64,000 nucleotides of DNA from Clostridium saccharoperbutylacetonicum N1-4(HMT) (GCF_000340885.1 NC_020291.1:738501-802500); one strand, 5' to 3'; numbered from the stretch's first letter, positions 35,253 through 45,858 are shown. Numbers and translations: made by a program. Notes: a model not told the origin generated them from the letters alone.

Positions 35253-35306
35253 TTGACTATGTGGTCAAAAGAAGGGATAATACTAGTATATTGACTATAT
35301 GGTCAA
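35253..35306 (+). promoter_or_regulatory. Promoter of the ABC efflux operon with two palindromic operators
   Basis: TTGACT (35253-35258), a 17-bp spacer and GATAAT (35276-35281) form the promoter. Two copies of the palindrome TTGACTAT(A/G)TGGTCAA lie at 35253-35268, covering the -35, and 35291-35306, just after the expected start. The TetR gene at the end of the operon (39719) is the likely repressor, giving autoregulation. Confidence 0.78.
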
Positions 35307-35330
35307 TGAAATTAAGTGAGGTGATTTTAA

Positions 35331-36038
35331 ATGAAAGCGCCTATTGTTACAGTCAAAGATATTGTAAAAGAATATGCTATGGGAGAAGTAACTGTAAAAG
35401 CTTCTAATAACATGAACTTTGAAATTTTTGAGGGAGAGTTTGTTGTTGTATTAGGACCAAGTGGGTCCGGAAAAAGTACAGTATTAAATATGATTGGTGG
35501 AATGGATAGGCCAACTTCTGGTGAAGTAATTATTGACGGCGAAAATATAACAAAGTACTCAGATAACCAACTAACTACTTACAGGAGAAAGAAAATAGGT
35601 TTTGTGTTTCAATTCTATAATTTAATGCCAAACTTAACAGCTATAGAAAATGTTGAATTAGTAATTCCTCTCAGTGATAATCCATTAAAAGCTGAAGAAA
35701 TTATGAAAGACGTAGGTTTAAGCGAAAGAGCATCAAATTTTCCAGCGCAGCTTTCAGGGGGAGAACAACAGAGGGTGGCAATTGCAAGAGCTCTGGTTAA
35801 AAATCCTTTGTTGCTTTTATGTGATGAGCCAACAGGTGCATTAGATTATAAGACAGGAAAATTAATTTTAAAGTTGCTTCATGATATTAATAAGAATATG
35901 AATAAGACAATAATAGTTATCACACACAACGCTGCCATAGCAGCAATGGCCGACAGGATTATTACTGTAAAAAGCGGAGCAGTAGAAGCCATAAAGGTTA
36001 ATGAAAATCCTGAGCCACCAGAAAGGATTGAGTGGTAA
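35331..36038 (+). CDS. ABC transporter ATP-binding protein (MacB/LolD-like)
   Basis: This 235-residue ATPase has Walker [10 protein letters not shown], the signature LSGGEQQR, Walker [10 protein letters not shown] and the switch histidine in VITHNA. It belongs to the FtsE/LolD/MacB group that works with FtsX-fold permeases. It overlaps the permease gene by one base and, with the adaptor at 38447, forms an efflux system. AGGTG precedes ATG. Confidence 0.95.
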   Translation: MKAPIVTVKDIVKEYAMGEVTVKASNNMNFEIFEGEFVVVLGPSGSGKSTVLNMIGGMDRPTSGEVIIDGENITKYSDNQLTTYRRKKIGFVFQFYNLMPNLTAIENVELVIPLSDNPLKAEEIMKDVGLSERASNFPAQLSGGEQQRVAIARALVKNPLLLLCDEPTGALDYKTGKLILKLLHDINKNMNKTIIVITHNAAIAAMADRIITVKSGAVEAIKVNENPEPPERIEW

Positions 36039-38401
36039 TGAATATTTTACTCAAAAACTTATTTAGAGACATAAAAAAATCTAAAGGACAATTCATTTCT
36101 ACTTTAATAATTGTTATTTTAGGAGTTACCTTTTATACATCACTAAATTCTGTATTTAAAAATTTGTCTAACTCTAGTAATAAGTACTTTGAGGAATATA
36201 GGTTAGGTGATATTTGGGTAGACCTTTATAAAGCACCAACTAGTACAAAAGAGGAGCTAGAAAAACTACCTGAGGTTGAAATGGCTACAGGGAGAATTGT
36301 TAAGGATGCAAGTATAAGTATATCTGAAGAAAATGCAACTTTAAGATTCATAACTCTTCCAGATGTTAAGAATAATATTGTAAATGATATAACGATAAAA
36401 ACAGGAAGATATTTTTCTGATGCAGATAACAACCAATGTATCTTAGATGAAGATTTCTTTAAAGCAAATGACTTAAAGTTAAATGATTATATTTATCCAG
36501 TTATAAATGGTAATAAAGTAAAGCTTAAAATTGTAGGAGTAGCTAAAAGTCCTGAATTTATTTATACCTTAAAAGATTCCAGTGAGTTAGTTCCAGATAA
36601 TAAGAGGTTTGGAGTAATATATATCAAACAATCCTTTGGAGAGGCAGTTTTTGATTTAAAAGGTTCTATAAATAATATTTCTATTAAGCTTAAAAGTGGA
36701 AGTGATATTGAAGGGGCTAAAGATGAGACTAAAAGACTATTAAAAAATTATGGTGTGAAAAGTTTAATAGATAGAAAACAGCAAACAAGCACTATGATGA
36801 TAAACGAGGAGATAAAAAAGCTTAAATCCATGGGAGGAAGCTTTCCAGTCATATTTTTCATGGTTGCTTCAGTAATTATATATATCATGATGGGAAGAAT
36901 GGTTGAAAATCAAAGAACACAAATTGGAGTGATGAAGGCTCTTGGATTTTCAAATATACAAGTGCTTGCATATTATATGAGTTATTCAGGAATCATTGCT
37001 ATAGTTGGAAGTTTAATTGGTTCTGCTTTAGGGACCTACATGGGCTTTGGAATGACGAAACTCCTCAATCAATATTTTAATTTACCTCTTTCAGGTACAA
37101 GAGTTTATGGAGAATATGTGATACCAGCTTCTTTATTAACCTTAATGTTTTGTTTATTTGCAGGATATCGTTCTTGTAAGGTTATCTTTAAAATTATGCC
37201 TAGTGAGGCAATGAGAGAAAAATCACCACTAAGTGGCAGAAAGATAATTGTTGAGAAGATTGATTTTATATGGAGAAAGATTAGTAGATTAGAAAGAATA
37301 ATAGTGAGGAATTTGTTTAGATATAAAAGAAGGGCATTGCTCACTTCACTTGGGATTATATTTTCTTCAGCAATACTTTTGGTTGCTTTTAGTATGAATG
37401 ATTCTGTTAATTTTATGATAATTCAGCAGTATGGAAATATTCAAAATTATGATATAAAAGTAAATTTTTCGAAACTTGTTAGTGTTGAGGAATTGAAAAT
37501 AATTAAGAATATGGAGCATGTAGCAGAATTTGAACCAGTATTAGAAACTGGTATTGAATTATCAAATGGGTGGAAGAGTAAGGAAGTAGGTTTTACAGCA
37601 CTTACTTCAAATCCAAAAATGTATAAGGTTCAAGATAAAGATGGCAATGTATTAGAGTTACCTAAAGATGGATTACTTATTTCCCAAAAACTTGCAGAGA
37701 CTTTGGGAATAGGATTAAATGACAGCGTAAATATAAAGTTCTTTTTTCCTGGAAAAGATGAAAAGAAAATTATGATTAAAGGAATTGTTGTTCAATATTT
37801 GGGTTCAGGGGTTTACACTTCTATGGAGGATTTAAACAGTATATTAGGCGAGGGAATCATTGCAAATTCAGCAGTGCTAAGATTAGATAATAGTGAGTTT
37901 GAAAAAACAGTCAAAGATAAATTAAAAGATATTCCTGGGGTAAGTTCTGTAGAATCAAAGACAGATTCTAGCAATGCTTTTATTAAAAATATGGGAGCAA
38001 TGAAGTCTACAATAGGAATGTTAATTATGCTTGCTGCAATACTTTTAATAGCTGTTTTATACAATATTGCTACTATTAATATTTTTGAGAGGCAAAGAGA
38101 ATTAGCAACTTTAAAAGTATTAGGTTTTAACAATAAGGAAATCAAAAAACTTATTTTTAATGAAAATTATATTATTTCTATATTTGGAATGATTTTGGGA
38201 TTGCCTTTTGGAACTTGGCTTGGAAGATTACTAATCGATGCTAGTAGCACAGATGCTTATAGTATTCCATATGTGGTTGAATTTAAGAGTTACGTTGTTA
38301 CAATAATACTTACTTTAGTTTTCACAGTAATAACTAATATGATCTTATCTAGAAGAATTAAAGCTATTGATATGCTAGAAGTTTTGAAAAATAAGGAATA
38401 A
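36038..38401 (+). CDS. ABC transporter permease, FtsX-like (two FtsX domains)
   Basis: This 787-residue permease has an N-terminal helix, an extracellular MacB-type region, and FtsX membrane units near 270-390 and at the C-terminus (about 650-780); the loop MKALGFSNIQV and its echo LKVLGFNNKEIKK mark the two repeats. I start at ATG 36038, which overlaps the ATPase stop by one base; a GTG six bases upstream is possible. It is the exporter of the 35331-39676 efflux operon; the substrate is unknown, perhaps a peptide or antibiotic. Confidence 0.92.
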   Translation: MNILLKNLFRDIKKSKGQFISTLIIVILGVTFYTSLNSVFKNLSNSSNKYFEEYRLGDIWVDLYKAPTSTKEELEKLPEVEMATGRIVKDASISISEENATLRFITLPDVKNNIVNDITIKTGRYFSDADNNQCILDEDFFKANDLKLNDYIYPVINGNKVKLKIVGVAKSPEFIYTLKDSSELVPDNKRFGVIYIKQSFGEAVFDLKGSINNISIKLKSGSDIEGAKDETKRLLKNYGVKSLIDRKQQTSTMMINEEIKKLKSMGGSFPVIFFMVASVIIYIMMGRMVENQRTQIGVMKALGFSNIQVLAYYMSYSGIIAIVGSLIGSALGTYMGFGMTKLLNQYFNLPLSGTRVYGEYVIPASLLTLMFCLFAGYRSCKVIFKIMPSEAMREKSPLSGRKIIVEKIDFIWRKISRLERIIVRNLFRYKRRALLTSLGIIFSSAILLVAFSMNDSVNFMIIQQYGNIQNYDIKVNFSKLVSVEELKIIKNMEHVAEFEPVLETGIELSNGWKSKEVGFTALTSNPKMYKVQDKDGNVLELPKDGLLISQKLAETLGIGLNDSVNIKFFFPGKDEKKIMIKGIVVQYLGSGVYTSMEDLNSILGEGIIANSAVLRLDNSEFEKTVKDKLKDIPGVSSVESKTDSSNAFIKNMGAMKSTIGMLIMLAAILLIAVLYNIATINIFERQRELATLKVLGFNNKEIKKLIFNENYIISIFGMILGLPFGTWLGRLLIDASSTDAYSIPYVVEFKSYVVTIILTLVFTVITNMILSRRIKAIDMLEVLKNKE

Positions 38402-38446
38402 AAAGAGTTGAGAATAATAATTTATCTTAAGGGAGAGGTGTTACAA

Positions 38447-39676
38447 ATGAAGCATAAAAAATTATTTTTGTCATTTGCTGTAGCGTTAATATGTATGGCA
38501 GGAGCATTTGGGTACATATTAATGCAACAAGGACAAGCTGTTGATACTTCAATTGTTGCAAGAGGTGAAATACAGAAATATGTTGAAGATACAGCTAGTG
38601 TTCAAAGTAATAAAAAGCAGACATTATATATTGAAGGCTCTGGAAAGATAAATAATATAAAGGTTAATGTGGGAGATTCAGTAAAAAAAGATGATGTTTT
38701 ACTTACTATGGATACAAAAGAACTAGAGTTAAAGCTTAAAGATGCAAATTCAAAGGTTGAAGCTGCAAAAGCACAACTTAAAAGTACCGATATCTCTAAT
38801 TATGCAAGTAAAATTGAAGTTGCTGAGGCTGAGGTGAATAAAGCCAATGTTGCTTATGAAGCTGCAAAAAGAAATTTAAACAATTCAAAGACTTTATATG
38901 AAGCAGCATCTATAAGTAAACAGGACTTTGATACTGCTAATGATGCATTCAAGAGTGCAGAAGCTGCTTTAAAAGCTTCAAATAGCCAATTAGAGGATAT
39001 AAAAAAAGGAACACCAAGTTATGTAAAAGATGGATATGCTGCTGGAGTTGAACAAGCATTGATTTTAAAAGAAAGTATAATGAGTGAGCTTGATAAGCAG
39101 AAAATTTTAGCTCCTAATGATGGAATTGTCATTGAAAAACTAGTAGAAGATAATTTAATAGGTGCACCTGGCACAGCAGCGTTTGTAATTGGGGATACTA
39201 AAAGCTTAGAATTAGAAGCCAATATATTGTCTGATGATATTTATAAGGTTAAAATAGGTAATGAAGTTGAAATTAGTGGTAAAGCAATAGGTGACTCAAT
39301 TTTAAAGGGAAAAGTTACCCAAATAGCGCCTGAAGCAAAAAATATAACTTCATCTTTAGGTGTTAATCAAAAGAGAGTAGAGGTAACAATTGAAATTAGT
39401 GATAATACAGAATTGCTAAAACCAGGTTATGATTTGGAGGTTAAAATTATAACTGAAGGTAAAAGTGATACATTAATAGTACCTGATAGCGCTGTATTTG
39501 ATTATCAAGAAAGTTCCTGCGTATTTGTTGTTGACAATGGAAAGGCTGTTATAAGGCAAATTAAAAAAGGCATAGAAAGTGATAAAATAATAGAAGTATT
39601 GGATGGTTTAAAGGAAGGCGAAAAGATAATAACAAAGCCTAATAATGATATAAAAGAAGGAATGAGAATTAAATAA
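38447..39676 (+). CDS. HlyD/MacA-type membrane fusion (adaptor) protein
   Basis: This 409-residue adaptor has one N-terminal membrane helix (about 7-24), split lipoyl-like halves (YIEGSGKINNIKVNVGDSVKK; ILAPNDGIVIEKLVED), a coiled coil of about 90-190 between them, and beta-barrel domains behind. It links the FtsX-type permease to the cell surface. ATG 38447 sits behind GGGAGAGGTG; a longer in-frame start is less likely. Confidence 0.9.
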   Translation: MKHKKLFLSFAVALICMAGAFGYILMQQGQAVDTSIVARGEIQKYVEDTASVQSNKKQTLYIEGSGKINNIKVNVGDSVKKDDVLLTMDTKELELKLKDANSKVEAAKAQLKSTDISNYASKIEVAEAEVNKANVAYEAAKRNLNNSKTLYEAASISKQDFDTANDAFKSAEAALKASNSQLEDIKKGTPSYVKDGYAAGVEQALILKESIMSELDKQKILAPNDGIVIEKLVEDNLIGAPGTAAFVIGDTKSLELEANILSDDIYKVKIGNEVEISGKAIGDSILKGKVTQIAPEAKNITSSLGVNQKRVEVTIEISDNTELLKPGYDLEVKIITEGKSDTLIVPDSAVFDYQESSCVFVVDNGKAVIRQIKKGIESDKIIEVLDGLKEGEKIITKPNNDIKEGMRIK

Positions 39677-39718
39677 AAGTAGATTAGGTATGGAAAGGAG
39701 GTGGAGAAATAGATTGCT

Positions 39719-40348
39719 ATGGAAAAATTTGAAAGTTTACAAGAAGAAAAAAAGAAAAGAATATTAGATGCTGCTATAGAGGAATTTGCAGTAAATGGAT
39801 ATGATAAAGCTTCTACAAATTCTATAGTCAAAAAGGCGGGGATTTCCAAAGGAATACTATTTCACTATTTTGGAAGTAAAAAAAATCTATTTTTATATTT
39901 ATTTGATTATTGTATAACTACATTAGTAGATAGATATTATCCTTTGAGAGAAAATGAACCTGAGGACATATTTGAAAGATTTATAAGAATAAATATAAGA
40001 AAAATGAAAATAGTTCAAGAAGAGCCTCTTATGAATCAGTTAGTATTTTCAGCCGTTACAAATATGCCAGTGGAACTAAAAGCTGAGCTTACAGAAAGAC
40101 ATAGTAGTTACAGTTCAAAATATTTAGGAGAAATTTTCGAAAATTTGGATACATCAAAATTTAGAGAAGAAATTGATTCTGAAAAAGCTATAGAGCTAAT
40201 AATGATATGTATGGATGGTCTTTCTAATAAATATATTCAAAAGTATAAAGATGTCTCCATGGAGGAAATATTAGAAAATATTGAAGAAGTTATGGAGGAC
40301 TTTAATAAATATTTAGATATATTAAAGTTTGGGGTTTATAAAATTTAG
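39719..40348 (+). CDS. TetR-family regulator of the efflux operon
   Basis: This 209-residue TetR protein has the helix-turn-helix ASTNSIVKKAGISKGILFHY (near 32-51). It follows the adaptor gene by 42 bp with a strong but distant AAGGAGGTGG site (14-nt gap), which may keep its level low. As the last gene of the pump operon it probably represses the promoter at 35253 and responds to the pump's substrate. Confidence 0.88.
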   Translation: MEKFESLQEEKKKRILDAAIEEFAVNGYDKASTNSIVKKAGISKGILFHYFGSKKNLFLYLFDYCITTLVDRYYPLRENEPEDIFERFIRINIRKMKIVQEEPLMNQLVFSAVTNMPVELKAELTERHSSYSSKYLGEIFENLDTSKFREEIDSEKAIELIMICMDGLSNKYIQKYKDVSMEEILENIEEVMEDFNKYLDILKFGVYKI

Positions 40349-40394
40349 AGGGTATGAGGATTATTAATTTAAACGTAAGTGGAGGCGCGGTTTC

Positions 40395-42095
40395 ATGAAA
40401 AATTTAGATGAGCTAAAAAGTGAATTATATAAAATAGATGGAAAGAGCTATAAGTTATACAAGAATTTAGAGGGGCAATATGCTTTTAAAAATTATATAC
40501 TTAGCATAGATCATGTTCAAGGTGATCCTTTTGCAGCACCATCAAGAATTAGAGTGATAGTTAAACAAAATACAGCTGGATTTCCTAAAGAGCTTTTTGA
40601 TAATAAAAATAAGAATATTGCAGTGGCGGATTATTTAACAAGAGAGTTTTATTATAACGTAAATAAATTTAGTGAAAAGATTTTTGGATCTGGAAAAAGT
40701 GGATTGATAGCCATAAGTAGATGTCCTCAGCAGATATTAGAGAGAACTTCAATTATCATAGATAATGATAAGGTAGAAGCAAGATTTTATGTGGGCTTTC
40801 CGGCTAGAGGAAGAAGTGTTTTAGCAAAGGAACTTGAAAAGATTTTATATAATGTCTTACCTAATATAGTAGAAAAAACTTTGACATATAAAAATATTAA
40901 TAATGAAAAACTTATGAATAGAGTAAATCTAGTAGAGGATCAAGAGCATATAAGAAGTGAATTAAGTAAAAGAGGACTTATTGCTTTTATAGCTAATGGT
41001 TCAACTTTACCTAGAGAAAGTGGAGTATCTACAAGACCATTAAAAGATGCTAAAAGATTTATTTCACCTAAGGAATTAGAAGTAGAGTTTAGTACGAAAA
41101 GTAAAGGAATTATAAAAGGAATGGGAATTAAAAAAGGTATAACCCTTATAGTTGGTGGAGGATATCATGGAAAGTCTACCTTATTAAGAGCGTTAGAACT
41201 TGGTGTTTATAATCACATTGAAGGTGATGGCAGAGAATTTGTAATAACAGATAATTCAGCATTAAAAGTTAGAGCAGAAGATAGCAGATGTGTAACTAAA
41301 ACAGATATATCTTTGTTTATAAATAATTTGCCTAATGGAAAAGATACTGTTGAATTTTGCACAGAAAATGCAAGTGGGAGTACCTCTCAGGCAGCTAATA
41401 TCATTGAAGGAATAGAAAGTAATGCAAAGGTATTATTAATAGATGAAGATACTTCAGCTACTAACTTTATGATGAGAGATGATATTATGCAGAAACTAGT
41501 ATCTAAGGAAAAAGAGCCAATCACACCATTTATTGAAATAGTAAAGCCATTATATGAGCGAAAAGGGATTTCAACAATAATAGTTGTTGGCAGTTGTGGA
41601 GATTTCTTTGATGTGGCAGATTGCATAATACAAATGGATAACTATGAAACTAAGGATGTCACAAAAGAAGCAAAGAATTTAAGCAGAGGAGAAATTTTAA
41701 AACGAATTGAGGCTAGAAAATTAAAAATAAATATTCCATTTAATAGAGTAGTTAAAAAGGGAACTATTCAAGCAGGTGAAAGAGGAATAAAAATAAAAAC
41801 TATTGGTGTAGATACAATAATAATAAATAAAGAAGAAATAAACTTAAGATCAGTAGAGCAAGTAGTAGATAATGAGCAATTAAATTCCATTGGCTCAATT
41901 ATGAAGTGGGCAGAGGATAACATTGTGGATAAAGGCTTAAGTTTAGATAAATTTGTGGACAATATTCTTGAAGAAATAAATAAAAATGGATTAATAGCTA
42001 TGGAAAAAATAAAAGGTGGAAGTGGAAGTTTAGCTATGCCTAGAAAGCAGGAAATAATGGCAGCTTATAATAGATATAGAAAATTAAAGGTATAA
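40395..42095 (+). CDS. ABC-class ATPase domain protein (COG3044)
   Basis: This 566-residue predicted ATPase of the ABC class (PF09818 type) has an unusual Walker A, GGGYHGKSTLL, a Walker B-like LLIDEDTSATNFM, and TIIVVGSCGDFFDVAD. The family is soluble and not a transporter; members are widespread in clostridia without a defined role. It lies 46 bp behind the TetR gene and may be read through with it. GGAGGCGCGG precedes ATG. Confidence 0.85.
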   Translation: MKNLDELKSELYKIDGKSYKLYKNLEGQYAFKNYILSIDHVQGDPFAAPSRIRVIVKQNTAGFPKELFDNKNKNIAVADYLTREFYYNVNKFSEKIFGSGKSGLIAISRCPQQILERTSIIIDNDKVEARFYVGFPARGRSVLAKELEKILYNVLPNIVEKTLTYKNINNEKLMNRVNLVEDQEHIRSELSKRGLIAFIANGSTLPRESGVSTRPLKDAKRFISPKELEVEFSTKSKGIIKGMGIKKGITLIVGGGYHGKSTLLRALELGVYNHIEGDGREFVITDNSALKVRAEDSRCVTKTDISLFINNLPNGKDTVEFCTENASGSTSQAANIIEGIESNAKVLLIDEDTSATNFMMRDDIMQKLVSKEKEPITPFIEIVKPLYERKGISTIIVVGSCGDFFDVADCIIQMDNYETKDVTKEAKNLSRGEILKRIEARKLKINIPFNRVVKKGTIQAGERGIKIKTIGVDTIIINKEEINLRSVEQVVDNEQLNSIGSIMKWAEDNIVDKGLSLDKFVDNILEEINKNGLIAMEKIKGGSGSLAMPRKQEIMAAYNRYRKLKV

Positions 42096-42119
42096 TTAAC
42101 TCTAGGGTCATAGAAGATG

Positions 42120-42148
42120 AATGATGAATGATGAAATCATTCATCATT
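42120..42148. repeat. Perfect hairpin of AATGATG repeats
   Basis: AATGATGAATGAT and ATCATTCATCATT form a 13-bp stem with a GAA loop between two convergent genes. There is no T-run, so termination is uncertain; the arms are themselves made of a repeated AATGATG unit. Confidence 0.55.
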
Positions 42149-42226
42149 ACTTATCCATTAAATAATTGAAAAAGCCAATTATTTGGCGAAGGATAAAGTA
42201 TAGAGGGTTTAGCTTAATCTGGTAAA

Positions 42227-43036
42227 TTATGATTCTATTCTTGGTTTAGTAGGATCGCAATTAGGATCTTTTACTTCTGAAACCATTGAAAGCTTAGTTA
42301 GATAATAGCATTCCTCTCGATGCATATGATCAGCAGCTAAAGGCGCAAGAGTACCTAATACTTGTTTTTCTATAATTGCATCCTTTAAAGCATCTAAAAA
42401 GTTTTTGAAGGAGCCCATTATATTGCTTACATCATAATTAAGCTTTGCAAGTGCTGGAAAATCAAAGATTTTTGTCCTGGTATAACCATTATAATCGATA
42501 GTTCTTAAGTACAAATTATCAAATTCTTTTGAATATTCTTTGCTGCGCTTAATCAATTCTTTTTGAGTCATATCAAGGTTGCTAGCTATAGTTGAGGCAT
42601 GTCCTGATCCATCTGGAAGCCATAAAAGATGTAAATGAATAGGATCAGCAGTAGGAGGCTTGTCTTTTATTAAAGTCGTTAGAATTAATAAATATTCATC
42701 TAGTTCATTAAGCATATGGCTAACAAAAGTAGGAGGAAGAGAAATATTAATTTTGTCAGTAATTTGCTTGCTTAATATAATTAATTTAAATTCTCTAATT
42801 TTCATTGCAGCAGCATAAGCTTCACGATTTAAATCTTCAATATCTTCTTGAGATGGTGAATCATGAGATTTTGCTAATAAATCATCGAATAAAGTAATGA
42901 AAGCATTAGTTTTTTGAATGAAAGCTTCTTCATTTGGAGAAAGTGCATTTAAAATAAAGCGAGAGTGGTCTCCTAAGATTTGGAGCCAAAATTGATGTTC
43001 GAATAATGTTTTATCTTTAATACTATTAAATTTCAA
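42227..43036 (-). CDS. DUF2935-domain protein
   Basis: This 269-residue helical protein has two similar halves, each starting with a His-containing helix (EHQFWLQILGDHSRFI near 14-29 and LAADHMHREECYYL near 230-243), matching DUF2935. The conserved H and E residues suggest a ferritin-like di-metal site, but no function is established. GGAGGAA precedes ATG. It is isolated, facing the convergent ATPase gene. Confidence 0.8.
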   Translation of the reverse strand: MKFNSIKDKTLFEHQFWLQILGDHSRFILNALSPNEEAFIQKTNAFITLFDDLLAKSHDSPSQEDIEDLNREAYAAAMKIREFKLIILSKQITDKINISLPPTFVSHMLNELDEYLLILTTLIKDKPPTADPIHLHLLWLPDGSGHASTIASNLDMTQKELIKRSKEYSKEFDNLYLRTIDYNGYTRTKIFDFPALAKLNYDVSNIMGSFKNFLDALKDAIIEKQVLGTLAPLAADHMHREECYYLTKLSMVSEVKDPNCDPTKPRIES

Positions 43037-43301
43037 TTATTTCCTCCAAAAAATAATTCCTATGTATACTATATGATTAGGTTATTACATATGTGACTAA
43101 ATTGGTTATTATTTATATAAGTTCTAATTAAAATTATAGCTTTAGAGTTAATGATGTACAGAAGGCTTTTGTGACTAATTGATAATTGAATATATTTGTG
43201 ATAAAATTGTTTACATTTTGTTGATGAATGCTTAAAATGATGATATATTATTAAAAATGAGATTACAAAGTTAAAGTAGATAAGGATGGAGTGGGGCAAT
43301 A

Positions 43302-43691
43302 ATGTATGAAATGAAAGAAGAATACAAAATTGGAGTAGAACATATTGATGAGCAGCATAAAAAACTTTTTGATTTAGCTGATAAAGCATATATGTTATTA
43401 AAAGATGCTTTTACAATTGATAAATATGATAAAATCATAGAAATTATTACTGAATTAAAGGAATATACTATTTTCCATTTTAAATCAGAAGAAGAATATA
43501 TGGAAAGCATAAATTATAAGAGAATGTTTACTCAAAAAATAGAACATGATAAATTTATAAAAGAACTCGAAGCAATAGATTTAAATCATATTGATCAAAA
43601 TCAAGATGAAAGCTTATTAAAATTATTGGATTTCTTAAATGAATGGTTAACAGAACATATATTAAAGAATGACAAGCTTATTGGAGAATAA
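43302..43691 (+). CDS. Bacteriohemerythrin
   Basis: This 129-residue hemerythrin-fold oxygen-binding protein has the ligand pattern H19 (IDEQHKKLF), H59 and E63 (FHFKSEE), H82 (EHDKF), H119 and D124 (EHILKND). At the position four residues before H82, where the di-iron family normally has another histidine, there is Q78, so one iron may be differently ligated. Likely role: oxygen sensing or scavenging in an anaerobe. It is next to a chemoreceptor gene. Confidence 0.92.
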   Translation: MYEMKEEYKIGVEHIDEQHKKLFDLADKAYMLLKDAFTIDKYDKIIEIITELKEYTIFHFKSEEEYMESINYKRMFTQKIEHDKFIKELEAIDLNHIDQNQDESLLKLLDFLNEWLTEHILKNDKLIGE

Positions 43692-43715
43692 GAATTAGTA
43701 TTAAACTACTACATT

Positions 43716-43757
43716 TAAAATCATGATTATTATATTTAATAATAACCATGGTTTTTT
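43716..43757 (+). terminator. Probable intrinsic terminator
   Basis: An imperfect stem (AATCATGATTATT with AATAATAACCATGGTT) is followed by TTTTTTATTTTT. Confidence 0.55.
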
Positions 43758-43784
43758 ATTTTTGTAAATTTTGTGCATAGAATA

Positions 43785-43799
43785 TGGTAAACGTTTGTA
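43785..43799. promoter_or_regulatory. Candidate catabolite-responsive element (cre)
   Basis: TGGTAAACGTTTGTA resembles the CcpA site consensus with central AACGTT. It lies about 60 bp upstream of the chemoreceptor start. Confidence 0.35.
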
Positions 43800-43860
43800 A
43801 AGTTAGATATAATAAAAATAAAGGGGTTAATTGAAAATTAAGTTCAAACGGGGGGATTTT

Positions 43861-45642
43861 ATGTTAAACAACTTAAAAGTAAAGACAAAATTATTATTAT
43901 TAATTATTATGGTATTTTTAGCTATCTCGTCTCTTGCAATTATAAATTTAAAAAAGCAAGAAGAAGCAAATAATATTTCAATACAGACCTTAGAAAAAAC
44001 AATTCGTGAGGATTATGATAATTATATTAAAAGTCAGGTAAGTAATGTAATTACATTACTTGATGGTATTAATAAAAAATATAAAGATGGCGAGTATTCT
44101 TTAGAACAAGCAAAAAAACTTTCAGCTGATTTAGTACGTGGTTTAAGATATGCAGATGGAGGGTATTTTTGGATTGACACAAAAGAGGGGCAGAATGTAG
44201 TTTTATTGGGAAATAAAACAGAAGGAACTAATCGTTTAAATGCAAAAGATGCTAATGGATATGAAATGATAAAAGATATTATTAAAAATGGAATGCAAGA
44301 TGGAGGCGGATATACAGAATATTATTTCCCTAAGGAAGGACAAACAGATCCATTACCTAAAAGGTCTTATAGTAAGTATTACGAACCTTTTGGTTGGGTA
44401 ATTGGAACTGGTAATTATATAGATAATATTGATAGTACTATAGCTAAAGAAACTCAGATAACAATGGATAATTATAATAGAAGCAAAATGCTAATATTTA
44501 TTATTTTAGGTATAGATCTTATTTTAGCCGTAATAGCTACATTTGTTGTTGCAAAAGAAATTGTAAATGGACTAAATATTGCAATTGGCCACATGAAAAT
44601 CATGGCAATGGGGGATTTTTCGGTAGAATTACCTGAGAAGTATTTAAAAAGAAAAGATGACTTTGGAGTATTGGCAGAATCTATGGAAGCTATGAAGGTT
44701 TCAACAAAGGGGTTAATTGAAAAAATACAAACAGAATCTAAAGCTATTTATACAATTACTGAAGAGGTTAATAATAACATCTTAAGTTTGGATAGTAATA
44801 TTCAAAGTATTTCTGAATCAACTGAAACCTTAGCAGCAAGTATGGAAGAAACAGCGGCTTCTTCAGAAGAGATGTCAGCAACTTCCCAGGAAATTGAGTT
44901 GGCAGTTAAAAATATTGCGATTAAATCACAAGAGGGTTCAGAAATAGCAGCACAAATTAATAATAGAGCTAATATTACTAAATCTAAAGTTTTAGAAGCA
45001 AAGGAAAAAACAAATAAAATAATAACTGATTCAACTATTAAACTAGAAAAAGCATTACAAGATGCAAAAGTTGTTGAAAATATTGAAAGTTTATCTGGAG
45101 CTATCATGGGGATTACGACTCAAACTAATTTACTTGCATTGAATGCATCAATTGAAGCTGCTCGTGCAGGGGAAGCTGGAAAAGGTTTTTCTGTAGTAGC
45201 TGGTGAGATAGGAAAGCTTGCAGAAAAATCAAAAGAAACAATATTAAAAATACAAGATGTTACCAATGAAGTAGGTCAGGCGGTTGAAAAGCTATCAGAA
45301 AGTTCAAGAAATTTATTAGAGTTCGTTTCTAACGAAGTAACATCAGACTATGAAGTGTTTTTAGAAGTTGGAAATAATTATAGCAAGGATTCTGAGTATG
45401 TGGATAATTTGATGACTGATTTTAGTGCTACAACGGAGGAATTGTTATCATCAATACATAGCATGACAGAAGTAATTACAGAAGTAGCACATGCTTCAAA
45501 TGATGGTGCAAGAGAAACCACAGAAAATGCACAAAGTGCTATAAATATAAAAATGCAATCTGGTAAGGTATCTGAATTAATTAAGAAATCAAGAGATAGC
45601 TCAGTTAATCTAGAACAAGAAGTAGGAAGATTTAAACTTTAA
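43861..45642 (+). CDS. Methyl-accepting chemotaxis protein with Cache sensor
   Basis: This 593-residue chemoreceptor has a first membrane helix (about 9-27), an extracellular sCache_2-type domain ([33 protein letters not shown]), a second helix (about 210-230), HAMP, and the signalling tip [23 protein letters not shown] 43861 follows ACGGGGGG; a longer frame exists but lacks a binding site. Cache sensors of this type commonly bind small organic acids or amino acids. Confidence 0.92.
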   Translation: MLNNLKVKTKLLLLIIMVFLAISSLAIINLKKQEEANNISIQTLEKTIREDYDNYIKSQVSNVITLLDGINKKYKDGEYSLEQAKKLSADLVRGLRYADGGYFWIDTKEGQNVVLLGNKTEGTNRLNAKDANGYEMIKDIIKNGMQDGGGYTEYYFPKEGQTDPLPKRSYSKYYEPFGWVIGTGNYIDNIDSTIAKETQITMDNYNRSKMLIFIILGIDLILAVIATFVVAKEIVNGLNIAIGHMKIMAMGDFSVELPEKYLKRKDDFGVLAESMEAMKVSTKGLIEKIQTESKAIYTITEEVNNNILSLDSNIQSISESTETLAASMEETAASSEEMSATSQEIELAVKNIAIKSQEGSEIAAQINNRANITKSKVLEAKEKTNKIITDSTIKLEKALQDAKVVENIESLSGAIMGITTQTNLLALNASIEAARAGEAGKGFSVVAGEIGKLAEKSKETILKIQDVTNEVGQAVEKLSESSRNLLEFVSNEVTSDYEVFLEVGNNYSKDSEYVDNLMTDFSATTEELLSSIHSMTEVITEVAHASNDGARETTENAQSAINIKMQSGKVSELIKKSRDSSVNLEQEVGRFKL

Positions 45643-45666
45643 CTATATATTTTATAGTTGGAATTT

Positions 45667-45716
45667 GAAAAGATGTGATTTAGAATATAAATGATTCTAG
45701 GTTGCATCTTTTTTAT
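45667..45716 (+). terminator. Intrinsic terminator after the chemoreceptor
   Basis: AAAAGATG...TAGAAT pairs with ATTCTA...CATCTTTT, followed by a T-run. Confidence 0.75.
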
Positions 45717-45797
45717 AAGTAAAAATTGATAAAGGATATTTTTATAAGAAAAGAGATGATATCAATAAAATATTTTAAGTTTACCATAATAAAAAAG

Positions 45798-45849
45798 TTG
45801 ACAAAAGAAAAAAAGTGCTATAATATATAAATATGTTTAAACGCTTACA
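45798..45849 (+). promoter_or_regulatory. Promoter and cre-like site of the beta-glucoside operon
   Basis: TTGACA at 45798 and TATAAT at 45819 (15-bp spacer; TAATAT gives 17) form the promoter. TGTTTAAACGCTTACA at 45834-45849, read on the minus strand, resembles a CcpA operator and overlaps the expected start, consistent with glucose repression. Confidence 0.6.
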
Positions 45850-45858
45850 AAGATATAT

